Assembly (NCBI GenBank): GCA_030263665.1
Contig: SZPK01000012.1
Span: 128,366 to 192,365, forward strand
Source of the DNA: Villigracilis sp024434165
Lineage (GTDB): Bacteria > Chloroflexota > Anaerolineae > Anaerolineales > Villigracilaceae
Direction of reading: 5' to 3'
DNA: 64,000 nucleotides
Shown: one piece after another, positions 50,990-59,382 of the stretch
Position numbering within the stretch: the first letter of the stretch is position 1
How the letters are laid out: each line of letters starts with the position of its first letter
Position numbers and translations under genes: made by a program
The notes under the pieces: generated by a model
Databases searched by the model: none
What the model was told of the DNA's origin: nothing
What the model saw: the letters and a program-made list of their open reading frames with translations, nothing else

Positions 50990-51877
50990 ATGAAACCCAC
51001 CCGTTACTGGCTCAACCTTTTGGGACTGGCTGCGCTGGCGGTTTCGCTTGGTGTGCTTGTTCTGACCTCGTTCATCTCCAGTCTGTGGGCGGAGTCCATT
51101 CTCCGCCCGGCGCGGATCGCTGCAAGCGGAGACCTGCTAAGAGAAAGAGGCATTCCCTATCAGGAAGTGGAACTGACCGCAAAAGACGGCATTCTGCTTT
51201 CCGCCTGGTACACGCCGCCGCAAAATGGCGCGGTCATTCTGATCGCGCATGGATACAACGATAATCGTCCCGAAACTCTGCACGCGATGTTCGCAGAACA
51301 TGGCTACGGCGCGCTCTCGTGGGATTTTCGCGCGCACGGCGAAAGCGGCGGAGACATCTCCACGCTCGGTTATTTCGAACGATTGGACGTGGAAGCCGCG
51401 CTGGAATTTGCGCTGGCGCAGGAGGGTGTGGAGCATGTTGGCGCGTGGGGCGGCTCGATGGGCGGGGCGACGGTCATCCTTTCGGCGGCGGAACATCCTG
51501 AGATCGAAGCGGTGGTTGCCGACAGCGCCTTTCCGTCGCTGGAGGATGTACTGAGACTAAATGCCCCCTCTCGTTTTCTTCAGCCTTTTGTGCTGTTTTG
51601 GGGCGAATGGCACAGCAGCGCGGAAGTGGATGATGTCAACCCTGAAGCGGCGATTGGGAGAATCAGCCCCGGAGCGGTTTTCATCATTGACGGCTGGGAG
51701 GGCGCGGCGGTTGCGCTGAATTCCCCCTACCGTTTATACGACGCGGCGAATGAGCCGAAGGAAATTTGGGTGGAAGATGGCGTGCCGCATTTGGGGATGT
51801 ATGCGCGCGACCCGCGCAGATATGAAGAAAAGGTTGTGGAATTTTTCAACGAATTTTTATTGCCCCACTCCCCTTAA
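50990..51877 (+). CDS. Alpha/beta-hydrolase, membrane-anchored
   Basis: 295 aa. N-terminal helix (about 10-30), then an alpha/beta hydrolase: oxyanion HGYNDNRPE near 92, nucleophile elbow GGSMGG (about 153-158) and a C-terminal His in GVPHLGMYARDP. Substrate unknown. It follows panC by 40 nt on the same strand and may be cotranscribed. Confidence 0.8.
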   Translation: MKPTRYWLNLLGLAALAVSLGVLVLTSFISSLWAESILRPARIAASGDLLRERGIPYQEVELTAKDGILLSAWYTPPQNGAVILIAHGYNDNRPETLHAMFAEHGYGALSWDFRAHGESGGDISTLGYFERLDVEAALEFALAQEGVEHVGAWGGSMGGATVILSAAEHPEIEAVVADSAFPSLEDVLRLNAPSRFLQPFVLFWGEWHSSAEVDDVNPEAAIGRISPGAVFIIDGWEGAAVALNSPYRLYDAANEPKEIWVEDGVPHLGMYARDPRRYEEKVVEFFNEFLLPHSP

Positions 51878-51890
51878 GACCCCAGAAAAA

Positions 51891-51961
51891 GACCCTAAAG
51901 GTTTCTTCTGCAATTTAAGCCAGGAAGCAACTCCTGGCGTACGAGAAAAACCTTTAGGGTC
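51891..51961. repeat. Nested palindrome between convergent genes
   Basis: Outer 14-bp stem GACCCTAAAGGTTT (51891-51904)/AAACCTTTAGGGTC (51948-51961) encloses GCCAGGA ... TCCTGGC. A T-rich stretch follows, so it can also terminate transcription. It has the same outer-stem-plus-inner-hairpin plan as the other repeats in this window. Confidence 0.75.
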
Positions 51962-51996
51962 TGGCTTTTAGAAACACTCTCTGAGGCAGAGAGAGG

Positions 51997-53238
51997 TCAC
52001 GGACCCCAGCGCATGTCTTTCGCGTAAGGCAGGAGCGCGATCATCGGGCTTCCATCGGCGGGATACAACTGCGCCGCGCCGCCCATGTAGGTCTGTTCGT
52101 TCTGGGCGTTGGCAACGATGACGAAACTCGCATCGGGAGCCCAGAGCGCTTCGTTCATGAACTGGAAGGTCTCCGGGCGCAGGACGGTCCTGCCCGTCAC
52201 GCCGTCCGCCGCCGAGCGGACGAGTTGCAGCGGCGGGCGGTTGATCATATCGCCGGTGTTGGGCACGCTGGCGTAGAAATAATACAACTGTCCATCCGGC
52301 GCGATGAAGGGATTATCGGCGACCTCGGCGGGGTTGGAGTCGAAATCGCCGAGAAGAAGCGTGGTCACAACTCCGGAGTTTGCATCCACCCGCCAGAGAC
52401 CGGCAGCAAACATGCCGAAGGTGGGGCTGGCTGAATACAACACGGAGGCGTCGCTGCTGAGCGAGTAATCGCCGCAGCAGATGATTCCGCGCTGTTCGTT
52501 GGTCAATCGCACGAGCGTCCCGCCGTTGACCTGGTAGATCCCGGTGGATGCACCCTCGTAATATCCAAGCGTGATGAGGAGTTTACTGCCGTCGCTGGAG
52601 TACATTTCGGGCCAGTACAGTTCCTCCGGCACGGCAAAGCCGCCCCCAAGTTGATTGATTTTGTTCTCCAGCACGCGGTTGGACTGCCCGCTGGCGACCG
52701 AGTAGAAATTCAGCCCCTTGTAGCCATAGGCAATGGTCTGTCCGTTCGGGGAGAAAACCGGGCTGCTGACATTCGTCAGGAAGGGATTGTTCACATCCTG
52801 TGCGCCGCCGTCGAGAATCATTTTGCGGTTACTGCCGTCGGCATTGGCGGTAAATAACTGGTTGTTTGCAACGAACACAATGCCGCCGTCCGCCGGCGAG
52901 ACATCGAACTCCTCCACATTGGCGGGTTCGAAGGTCAGCTGCGTGACGGTCTTGCCGTCTTTCTCCAGGCGGAAGACCTGCAAGATCTGCGCCGCGTCAT
53001 TGGCGAGATAATACAACGAGCGCGGCAAAAGCCCGGATGGGGAATCCACAGGCGCGGGCGCGGAAGGAAGCGTCCCTCCACTGCCGGGAGAAGCCGTCAG
53101 CGCGGAAAGCGTCGCGGCGACGATGGTCTCCACACCGGCGGGTTCCTGCGGGGCGGGCGTCCCCAGCGGATTGGCACAGGCAAGCGCAAGCAGAATCAGA
53201 GCGGGGATTGCAAACAGATAATTCATTCGTTTGTTCAT
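51997..53238 (-). CDS. TolB-like beta-propeller lipoprotein
   Basis: A 413-aa lipoprotein: signal peptide with a lipobox-like LALAC (about 15-19), a Pro/Ser/Ala-rich linker (about 25-70), and a beta-propeller of WD40/TolB-like blades with repeated 'FSPDG'-like motifs (FSPNGQTIAYG and SSDGSKLLI). Probably a sensor or surface-bound accessory protein. The ATG at 53238 is preferred (gagg 7 nt upstream); a GTG at 53244 is the alternative. It is the last gene of the minus-strand block and may be cotranscribed. Confidence 0.75.
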   Translation of the reverse strand: MNKRMNYLFAIPALILLALACANPLGTPAPQEPAGVETIVAATLSALTASPGSGGTLPSAPAPVDSPSGLLPRSLYYLANDAAQILQVFRLEKDGKTVTQLTFEPANVEEFDVSPADGGIVFVANNQLFTANADGSNRKMILDGGAQDVNNPFLTNVSSPVFSPNGQTIAYGYKGLNFYSVASGQSNRVLENKINQLGGGFAVPEELYWPEMYSSDGSKLLITLGYYEGASTGIYQVNGGTLVRLTNEQRGIICCGDYSLSSDASVLYSASPTFGMFAAGLWRVDANSGVVTTLLLGDFDSNPAEVADNPFIAPDGQLYYFYASVPNTGDMINRPPLQLVRSAADGVTGRTVLRPETFQFMNEALWAPDASFVIVANAQNEQTYMGGAAQLYPADGSPMIALLPYAKDMRWGP

Positions 53239-53327
53239 GGGCACCTCGTATTTTTAAGCAAAACAAAGACGTTGAATCAGCCGGGAAGTTCCGCGCTGAA
53301 ACACGTCTTTGTTGAATGGCAAAAAGG

Positions 53328-53588
53328 TCAGACCTGTTCGTAGTGATGCACAGGCACAACGAATAATGTGGCGCGTTTTTGTTCGCCTTTGGAAGGCAGG
53401 GCGTTACGCACGGTCTCGATGACGGCATCCACCTGGTTATCCTCCACGCCCAACAGCATGGTGACCACGCCGCTGCGTAAAAACCCGCCTGTCGAAGCCA
53501 CGCGGGTCACGCGGTAACTGGCGGCGGTAAATGCCTGCGTCAGCGTGTCGGCATCCTGGTCTTTGACGATGACAATGATCATTTTCAT
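53328..53588 (-). CDS. PII-like c-di-AMP receptor-type protein (DarA/PstA-like)
   Basis: 86 aa with a ferredoxin-like PII fold. The segment KDQDADTLTQAFTAASYRVTR and the loop ASTGGFLRSGV match the c-di-AMP-binding PstA/DarA family (established in Firmicutes), which forms trimers and senses cyclic di-AMP. Close to a second, similar receptor and a K+/H+ antiporter; no diadenylate cyclase gene is present in this window. Confidence 0.75.
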   Translation of the reverse strand: MKMIIVIVKDQDADTLTQAFTAASYRVTRVASTGGFLRSGVVTMLLGVEDNQVDAVIETVRNALPSKGEQKRATLFVVPVHHYEQV

Positions 53589-53648
53589 GGCACTTCTCTC
53601 CTCGTTTCCAGATCCGGCAGATTCCTGGAAACCTGCCCGGTCTGAATT

Positions 53649-53978
53649 TTATATTTGTTCGAACCGCTCCACCGGCAATGCGAAAACAGTCGCGCCGCCC
53701 ACAGTGACGGGCACCGGCGCAGGCATGGGCATGGGCGAACCTTCCAGCGGCAGGGTCATGTATTCGATGCGCTGGCGGCAGGCTTCGTGCAGGGCATCGA
53801 GCGCCTCCGTCTGCTTTTCCACCGGCAGACCGATGAGCAGGGTGGCGTTGCGCCTGCCCAAAAAACCGCCCGCGCTGGCGAGGTACGTTAGCGATGCGCC
53901 CATGCTTTGCAGGGCTTTGGTGGCGGGGTCCAGGTCCTGTTCCTGAATGACAGCCACGAGCAATAAATGAGTCGTCAT
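53649..53978 (-). CDS. PII-like c-di-AMP receptor-type protein, paralogue
   Basis: 109 aa. ASAGGFLGRRNATLLIG reproduces the PstA/DarA loop, followed by a Pro/Met-rich region (GSPMPMPAPVPV) unlike the downstream copy, then a C-terminal beta-strand. It probably diverged in ligand range. Ribosome-binding site gaaagga. A 60-nt gap separates it from the shorter paralogue and 1 nt from the upstream PII-like gene. Confidence 0.7.
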   Translation of the reverse strand: MTTHLLLVAVIQEQDLDPATKALQSMGASLTYLASAGGFLGRRNATLLIGLPVEKQTEALDALHEACRQRIEYMTLPLEGSPMPMPAPVPVTVGGATVFALPVERFEQI

Positions 53979-53979
53979 A

Positions 53980-54333
53980 TCACGGTTCCTTTCTCAAGCC
54001 ATGAGCGCGCAGGACGGGGGTGACAACCAGCAGACCGGTATCCGGTTTATTCAAATCGCCGACCAGCTGCTGTGTGACGGCGAGGATTCGGTCAATCATG
54101 CCTTCATCCTCGATCACGGTGAAGAGCGTGCGGCTCAGGGTTTCCGAGGCTTCATAAAAATCGTCCAGCGAGGGGATCAGCGGAACATCGTCGCGCATCC
54201 CTCGTTTCTGGCGGAGCCTGCCCATTCCCGAACTGAACAGGACGGTGGCGCCGCGCACCCCTATTTTATTCCATGCTTCCAATAATTCTTCGAGCAGATC
54301 CGGATTGTGCAGAACGAACGTGACGAGGTACAT
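53980..54333 (-). CDS. PII-like regulatory protein
   Basis: 117 aa. N-terminal MYLVTFVLHNPDLLEELLEA, then GVRGATVLFSSGMGRLRQ and a C-terminal strand TGLLVVTPVLRAHG. It has the PII/ferredoxin-like strand order and glycine-containing loop but lacks a clear T-loop motif. It directly follows the antiporter gene (3-nt gap), so it is the most likely regulator of it. Ligand unknown. Confidence 0.6.
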   Translation of the reverse strand: MYLVTFVLHNPDLLEELLEAWNKIGVRGATVLFSSGMGRLRQKRGMRDDVPLIPSLDDFYEASETLSRTLFTVIEDEGMIDRILAVTQQLVGDLNKPDTGLLVVTPVLRAHGLRKEP

Positions 54334-54336
54334 AGA

Positions 54337-55593
54337 CTACGACTCCTCCAACCTTTGCGCTTCAGACTCCGCCCGTACCTGCCCGGCGTTGAGCGGGGGA
54401 TGCTCCGCCTTTGCCTTTTCCCGCGCAAACAACGAACGCAGGATGGGCGGCGTGACCAATGTTGTGACCAGGATCATCACCACGATGGCGGAAAATTCGT
54501 TCCCGCCCATCAAGCCGTTTTGAATGCCCACGCTGGCGACGATCAAACCGACCTCGCCGCGCGAGATCATTCCCGCGCCGAGTTGAACGGCTTCGATGGC
54601 GTTGAGTCCGCCCAGCCGCGCGCCCCAGCCCGAACCGATCCACTTCCCGGCAACCGCGCCGGCGGTGATGAGCGCGGTAAACAGCAGGGATTCCAATCGA
54701 AAACTCCGCAGGTCAATGGACAAGCCGATGTTCACAAAGAAGATCGGCACGAACAAGGCATACGCCAGCGTATGGGCGCCCAATTCGATGCGTTCCTTTT
54801 CCGGCGTGCGGGCGAGCATCAGCCCCGCGATGAACGACCCGGTGATCGCCGCCATGCCGCCGACCAGTTCCGCGGCGATTCCATACAGGAGCATGATGAC
54901 GATGGAAATCGTCAACACGCCCTGGCTGATGGGCAGGCGGGCTGTCCGGCGCAGGAACCACGGCAGCGCCTTCAAGCCGGCGAACACCGACGCCGCCAGG
55001 AACAGGAACATGCGCAGGATGGTGAGCAGGATGCTTGCGGTCCCGCCCGCCCCGCCCTGCACCGCGAGGAAGATCGAAAGCAGGAGGATGATCAGCACAT
55101 CGTCGAAGACCGCCGCGCCGAGCAGGCTCAACCCTACGCGGCTGCGCAGCGCCTTGAATTCCATCAACGTCTGGGCGGAGATGCTCACGCTGGTGGCGCC
55201 CAGCGTCAGCCCGAGGAAGAGCGAGGCGCTGGGGTCCATCCCAAAGGACAATCCCGTTCCCCATCCCAAAAGCACCGGCACGAGGACGCCCATCAAGCCT
55301 GCCAGCGCCGCCACGCGCATGTTCTGACGCATTTCACTGAAGTGCAGTTCCAACCCCGCCATGAACATGAGCAGGAGCACGCCCAGTTCGGCAAACTCGC
55401 CGATGGTATCCGCCAGTTCATGCGCGATAAATGGCAGGTCGAGCAGGTTGAGGAGCGACGGACCCAGCAGGATACCGGTCAGCAGTTCCCCGAGGACGGC
55501 GGGCTGTCCCAGGCGCATGCTCAGGTAGCCAGCCAGTTTGGAAGCGAGCAGAATGATCGAAATAAGAAGGGCGAGTTGAAGAAAGGCGCTCAT
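54337..55593 (-). CDS. CPA2-type cation:proton antiporter (KefB-like)
   Basis: A 418-aa membrane antiporter with 12 or so helices of the CPA2/KefB family, probably exchanging K+ or Na+ for H+. Characteristic segments: LGQPAVLGELLTGILLGPS near residue 30 and GSFIAGLMLART near 290. It has no RCK/TrkA-C regulatory domain, unlike KefB/KhtU-type proteins. The frame runs to 55668, but the ATG at 55593 with the usual hydrophobic start is preferred. A TATAAA lies close upstream, and no ribosome-binding site is apparent. Confidence 0.82.
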   Translation of the reverse strand: MSAFLQLALLISIILLASKLAGYLSMRLGQPAVLGELLTGILLGPSLLNLLDLPFIAHELADTIGEFAELGVLLLMFMAGLELHFSEMRQNMRVAALAGLMGVLVPVLLGWGTGLSFGMDPSASLFLGLTLGATSVSISAQTLMEFKALRSRVGLSLLGAAVFDDVLIILLLSIFLAVQGGAGGTASILLTILRMFLFLAASVFAGLKALPWFLRRTARLPISQGVLTISIVIMLLYGIAAELVGGMAAITGSFIAGLMLARTPEKERIELGAHTLAYALFVPIFFVNIGLSIDLRSFRLESLLFTALITAGAVAGKWIGSGWGARLGGLNAIEAVQLGAGMISRGEVGLIVASVGIQNGLMGGNEFSAIVVMILVTTLVTPPILRSLFAREKAKAEHPPLNAGQVRAESEAQRLEES

Positions 55594-55640
55594 GATCGCT
55601 GAAATTTTATACCACGTTTTGTTTGCAATTTTCCACACGC

Positions 55641-56222
55641 CTACCCAGGCGGTTCCTCCTGCTTCCATTTCACTGAAATGGGAGTTGCGTTTTCGGGAAT
55701 GTGTTCGTACACCTTTTCCAGCGGAATGCCTTGCGCATGACAGATGACGATTGCCAGCGAAAGCCCGTGCGCGACGAGAAGCACGGAATCGCGCGGATGC
55801 CTTTGCGCAATTTCACCCGCCGCCGCCAGCACACGCTCCGCCACATCGCAGGGCGACTCGCCGTTCGGCGCGCGGGCATGGAATGGGTCCCGCCGGCGCT
55901 CCTCGATTTCGCGCGGAAAGCGCGCCTCGATTTCGCCGGCGAGCAGACCCTCCCAATCGCCCAGGTTGATCTCGCGCAGACGCGGCTCCAGGGTGACGGT
56001 CACGCCCAGGGTCTCGGCAAGCAGTTCCGCCGTCTGGAAGGAGCGCGGAAGATCGCTCGCGTATATGGCTGCGAAGCGCATCCCCTTCAGTTTTTCCCGC
56101 AGGGCAAGCGCCTGTCTGCGTCCCGTATCGTTCAAGCCCGGCGCATGAGGCGACTGTCCCTGCCACCTGCCGCCGAGGTTCCAATCCGTCTGCCCGTGAC
56201 GGACGAGCCAGAGTTCGGTCAT
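55641..56222 (-). CDS. gpgP: Histidine phosphatase, candidate glucosyl-3-phosphoglycerate phosphatase
   Basis: 193-aa phosphoglycerate-mutase-like phosphatase. Catalytic RHG in WLVRHGQTDWN (about 4-14) and the second His near 147 (VLLVAHGLS). It overlaps the upstream GpgS-like gene by 4 nt (ATGA). In mycobacteria the equivalent GpgP, which dephosphorylates glucosyl-3-phosphoglycerate, is a histidine phosphatase; that neighbour and overlap support the assignment, which is otherwise inference. Confidence 0.7.
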   Translation of the reverse strand: MTELWLVRHGQTDWNLGGRWQGQSPHAPGLNDTGRRQALALREKLKGMRFAAIYASDLPRSFQTAELLAETLGVTVTLEPRLREINLGDWEGLLAGEIEARFPREIEERRRDPFHARAPNGESPCDVAERVLAAAGEIAQRHPRDSVLLVAHGLSLAIVICHAQGIPLEKVYEHIPENATPISVKWKQEEPPG

Positions 56223-58018
56223 CGTTTGCGTTCCAGGTATTCCGGCACTTCGATCATCGGCGGACGTTCGTATTCGGCGATCTGCTCCACTTCGAGGAAA
56301 TAACCTTTGCCGTCGTGACGAATCAATTTCATCGAACGGTTCACGTCCTCCAGCACCGCGCGCCCGAAACGGGTTTCCAGTTTGCGCATCACGGTCTGCA
56401 CGATGGCAAACGACATCTTGCTCAACGCCTCCAAATGCTGGTTGTGGTGGATGCGTTCGAGCAAATCCACCTGCGCGATGGAGTGCAAGCCGAACTTTTC
56501 GTAGATGTCAATCAGCAGACCGGTCTCCACGCCGTAGCCCGAATAAAAGGTGGCGCGTTCCAGCGCTTCACGCCGCCCCGCATACTCGCCTGAAAGCGGC
56601 TGAACCACGCCGGAAAGTTCCGGGTAGAACAGGTTCAACAACGGGCGCGCGGTCAATTCAGTCACACGCCCTCCGCCGCCCGCCTGCATTTTTTGTCCCA
56701 CCCGCAGCGGCCTGCGATAGAAGCCCTTCACCAGTTGAATCTGCGGGTTGACCAGCAGCGGACCGATGATGCCGTACACAAAACGCGGATGGATGTTGAC
56801 GATGTCCGTGTCAATCCACACGATGATGTCGCCCTTTGTGACAAGCAGGCTTTTCCACAACGCTTCGCCCTTGCCGTTGCGCGGTCCCAGCCGTTCCAGC
56901 AAATGCTGGTGGATGTAAACGGGCACGCCTTCCTTCTCCGCGATCTCGCGCGTGCGGTCGGCGGAGTTGGAATCGATCAGCACGATCTCGTCCAGCAGGG
57001 GCGCGCGCCGCATCAATTCCTTTTTCATCGTGCGGATGACATTCCCCACCGTTTCCTCTTCGTCCAAGGCGGGCAGGGCGAGGCTGATGCTCAGGTTTTG
57101 CTTTCGTTTCAAATCCACCAGTTCTCGCAGCTGGCTGAACTCGTCCGCATGGAAGGTGTTTTCGGCAAACCATTTATCCACCAGAATCGAAATCGCCTCC
57201 ACGCCCGCGCTCTCGTCGTACACCGTCTGCGGAACGGGTCTTCCCCGTTTCACGGCGATCACCGTGCATGGCGCTTCGTGCAGGATGCGGTCTGCCACCG
57301 CGCCCATCGAAACGGAACTGGTCACAGGCTGGGAGGTGGTGCCGAGGATGATGACATCCGCCTTCTTCGTGTTCTCCAGGATGACCTGCACCGCATCATC
57401 CGTGACCTCGAACTGTTTCTGCACTTCGGGCAGCTGTTTCAACACCCGGTCCAACCCCTTGAACGGCGCGTCAATGCTTGTTTCGGGGTCGTCCGCCCGG
57501 CGGATGTGAAGCGTCGTCACCCCTTTTGGATGCAGACCCAACCCCACGCGCAGCGCCAATTCCGCGTGCGGTCCGCCTCGCACCGGGACCAGGACCTGCT
57601 TCGGTTTGCTGGTGATTTTTCCACGCATCAGAGCCACGTCGCACGGCGGGCGCGTCAGCAGGTCGTTTCCGTTGACGTGTAACGCCTTGAGATGGGAATC
57701 GAACTCCAGCAGAAGCAGGTCGGGCTGTTCTTCCTGAAGCAGGTTCGAAAGTTCGTTCCACGGCTCGTGCGAAACGATAACCCTCGATCTGCTGACGATC
57801 TTCTCCTCCCTCCCGTAGTTCCTCAACAGTTTGCGCAGGGCGCGCGCGGCGGCGGCACCTTTGCTCAACGACTCTTCGGGCGGCAAAACCACCACGCCCA
57901 CCAGGATGATCTCCGCATCGAACAGGCGCGCGGTCTCCAACGCATGCAAGCCGGGTCCTTCGTGAACCAGCGGGATGAGAATGCTGTGGATGGGTGAAAA
58001 TTCGGAATGTCGCTGCAT
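56219..58018 (-). CDS. USP-domain fusion to a GpgS-like glycosyltransferase
   Basis: 599 aa. The first ~280 residues contain two universal-stress-protein (UspA) domains (IPLVHEGPGLHALETAR at the start; VLVPVRGGPHAELALRV near 145; a G2xG9xGS/T-like GTTSQPVTSSVSMGAVADR). The rest (about 315-599) is a GT81/GpgS-like glycosyltransferase: SISLALPALDEEETVGNVI, a DSNSADRT segment, and the metal-binding WIDTDIVNIHPRFVYG. GpgS makes glucosyl-3-phosphoglycerate. Fusion to USP suggests regulation by stress or ATP. Followed by the candidate phosphatase with 4-nt overlap. Confidence 0.8.
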   Translation of the reverse strand: MQRHSEFSPIHSILIPLVHEGPGLHALETARLFDAEIILVGVVVLPPEESLSKGAAAARALRKLLRNYGREEKIVSRSRVIVSHEPWNELSNLLQEEQPDLLLLEFDSHLKALHVNGNDLLTRPPCDVALMRGKITSKPKQVLVPVRGGPHAELALRVGLGLHPKGVTTLHIRRADDPETSIDAPFKGLDRVLKQLPEVQKQFEVTDDAVQVILENTKKADVIILGTTSQPVTSSVSMGAVADRILHEAPCTVIAVKRGRPVPQTVYDESAGVEAISILVDKWFAENTFHADEFSQLRELVDLKRKQNLSISLALPALDEEETVGNVIRTMKKELMRRAPLLDEIVLIDSNSADRTREIAEKEGVPVYIHQHLLERLGPRNGKGEALWKSLLVTKGDIIVWIDTDIVNIHPRFVYGIIGPLLVNPQIQLVKGFYRRPLRVGQKMQAGGGGRVTELTARPLLNLFYPELSGVVQPLSGEYAGRREALERATFYSGYGVETGLLIDIYEKFGLHSIAQVDLLERIHHNQHLEALSKMSFAIVQTVMRKLETRFGRAVLEDVNRSMKLIRHDGKGYFLEVEQIAEYERPPMIEVPEYLERKR

Positions 58019-58039
58019 GAGGTTTTCCTTTCGCTATGC

Positions 58040-58067
58040 GGTATATCCATCGCAAAGTCGGGCTCAA
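58040..58067 (-). promoter_or_regulatory. Possible promoter of the USP-GpgS gene
   Basis: On the minus strand TTGAGC (58067-58062), 16-nt spacer and TATACC (58045-58040), followed by aaagga before the ATG at 58018. Weak, but the only candidate in the gap. Confidence 0.4.
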
Positions 58068-58127
58068 GGCTGCCGTACCCATTCCGGGCACTTCCCCTGG
58101 CGCAGGGAGCAACCTTGTGCTGCAATA

Positions 58128-59339
58128 TTACAGAATTGGCGCGATGTGTTGACGATAAATGGCTTCCCAGCGGAACGAGGCGCGCGCCCGCATGACAAAC
58201 CTGGCAGGCAGGGATGTTTGAAAATAATCCGCAAGCAGGCTTGCGACCTTTGCAGGCTCTTCATCGGGCGGGAAAAACACGGCGTCTGCCAGGCCCAGTT
58301 TTCGCAAAGGAGGAATATCGGCGCAGAAGGCGGGCAAACGGCTGAACGCCGCTTCGATCAACGGGATGCCGAAACCCTCCTCGCGGCTGGGAAAGAACAG
58401 CGCGTCGGCGACGCGGTAGAAATCGGCGATGACTTCATCGGGCAGGAAGCCGTCGTGCAGTTCCGCGAGAAAATACGCCGAGCCTTCCAAGCCCAATTGA
58501 CTGCGCATTCCCTTGAGCATTTCAAAGTATCGGATGTTGCCCGCGTTGTGCGGTCCCAGCGGACCCGTCACCACCAGCGCGGCGTGCGGATGTATCCTTT
58601 TCAACCCGGCTAAAGTGTGCAGTGCAAGTTCGATATTCTTGCGCGGCGTCACGCGCACGGGCAGCAGCAGGATCGGCGCGGCGTCCAACAGGTTCGTCTT
58701 TTCAAGCAGGGAGCGGGTCAGCGCTTCGAGTTTGTAAAACCGTTCCATATCCACACCGTTGGGAATGACGCGGATCGAAGCGGGGTCCAGTTTCATCAGC
58801 GCTGCCAGTTCCGCGCGGCGCAAATCCGACACGACGACATGAGTCAGACTGCCCCAGTCCGTTCGCAGCAAATCCCAGGGATAGCCGTCGTGCAGTTCGG
58901 GCAGATAGCGCGGCGTTGCCCACGCCAGGTCGTGATGCCAGAGGATCAGGCGCGGCAGGTTCTTGGATTGGTGTAATTGGTGGAGGGCGGCGGTGAGGGC
59001 AAGATTCTTGTTCAGCGAGCAGACGTTGTGCGCGATCAAGACATCCGCGCCGTATAAGGCGTCTTGCAGCAGGTTCATGAGTTCGCCGCGCAGAGATTCG
59101 AACTCATCCGTTACCAAGCCTTTATCCAGTTTTTCTTTCATCGCAAGCACGCGCTCGTGGCGCGAATCTGCCAGCGGGATTTTCACGAGCGGGATTTTCC
59201 CGTCCCATCTTTCGCCGCGCGCCGCGACCAGCCGCACGGAATGTCCATCCGCGGACATGAGCCGCGCGTGATGGGCGATAACGCTTTCCACGCCGCCGAC
59301 AACCGGCGGGACGGAGTAATGAAGCAGAGCGATATTCAT
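58128..59339 (-). CDS. GT4-family glycosyltransferase (1)
   Basis: 403 aa, GT-B fold. N-terminal LLHYSVPPVVGGVESVI contains the GGVE acceptor-side loop; the C-terminal donor domain has the EX7E region, here as REEGFGIPLIEAAF (about 340). Retaining glycosyltransferase of unknown specificity. It lies between two other carbohydrate genes in the block and may act on the same product. Confidence 0.82.
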   Translation of the reverse strand: MNIALLHYSVPPVVGGVESVIAHHARLMSADGHSVRLVAARGERWDGKIPLVKIPLADSRHERVLAMKEKLDKGLVTDEFESLRGELMNLLQDALYGADVLIAHNVCSLNKNLALTAALHQLHQSKNLPRLILWHHDLAWATPRYLPELHDGYPWDLLRTDWGSLTHVVVSDLRRAELAALMKLDPASIRVIPNGVDMERFYKLEALTRSLLEKTNLLDAAPILLLPVRVTPRKNIELALHTLAGLKRIHPHAALVVTGPLGPHNAGNIRYFEMLKGMRSQLGLEGSAYFLAELHDGFLPDEVIADFYRVADALFFPSREEGFGIPLIEAAFSRLPAFCADIPPLRKLGLADAVFFPPDEEPAKVASLLADYFQTSLPARFVMRARASFRWEAIYRQHIAPIL

Positions 59340-59382
59340 ATCGCTGCCTCCCTATGCTTTCGGCAGCTACAGCATTTGATGT

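Noticed and set aside
54307..55602. 431-aa plus-strand frame over the antiporter gene
   Set aside because: Antisense to a membrane transporter; Gln/His/Arg-rich, no plausible protein.
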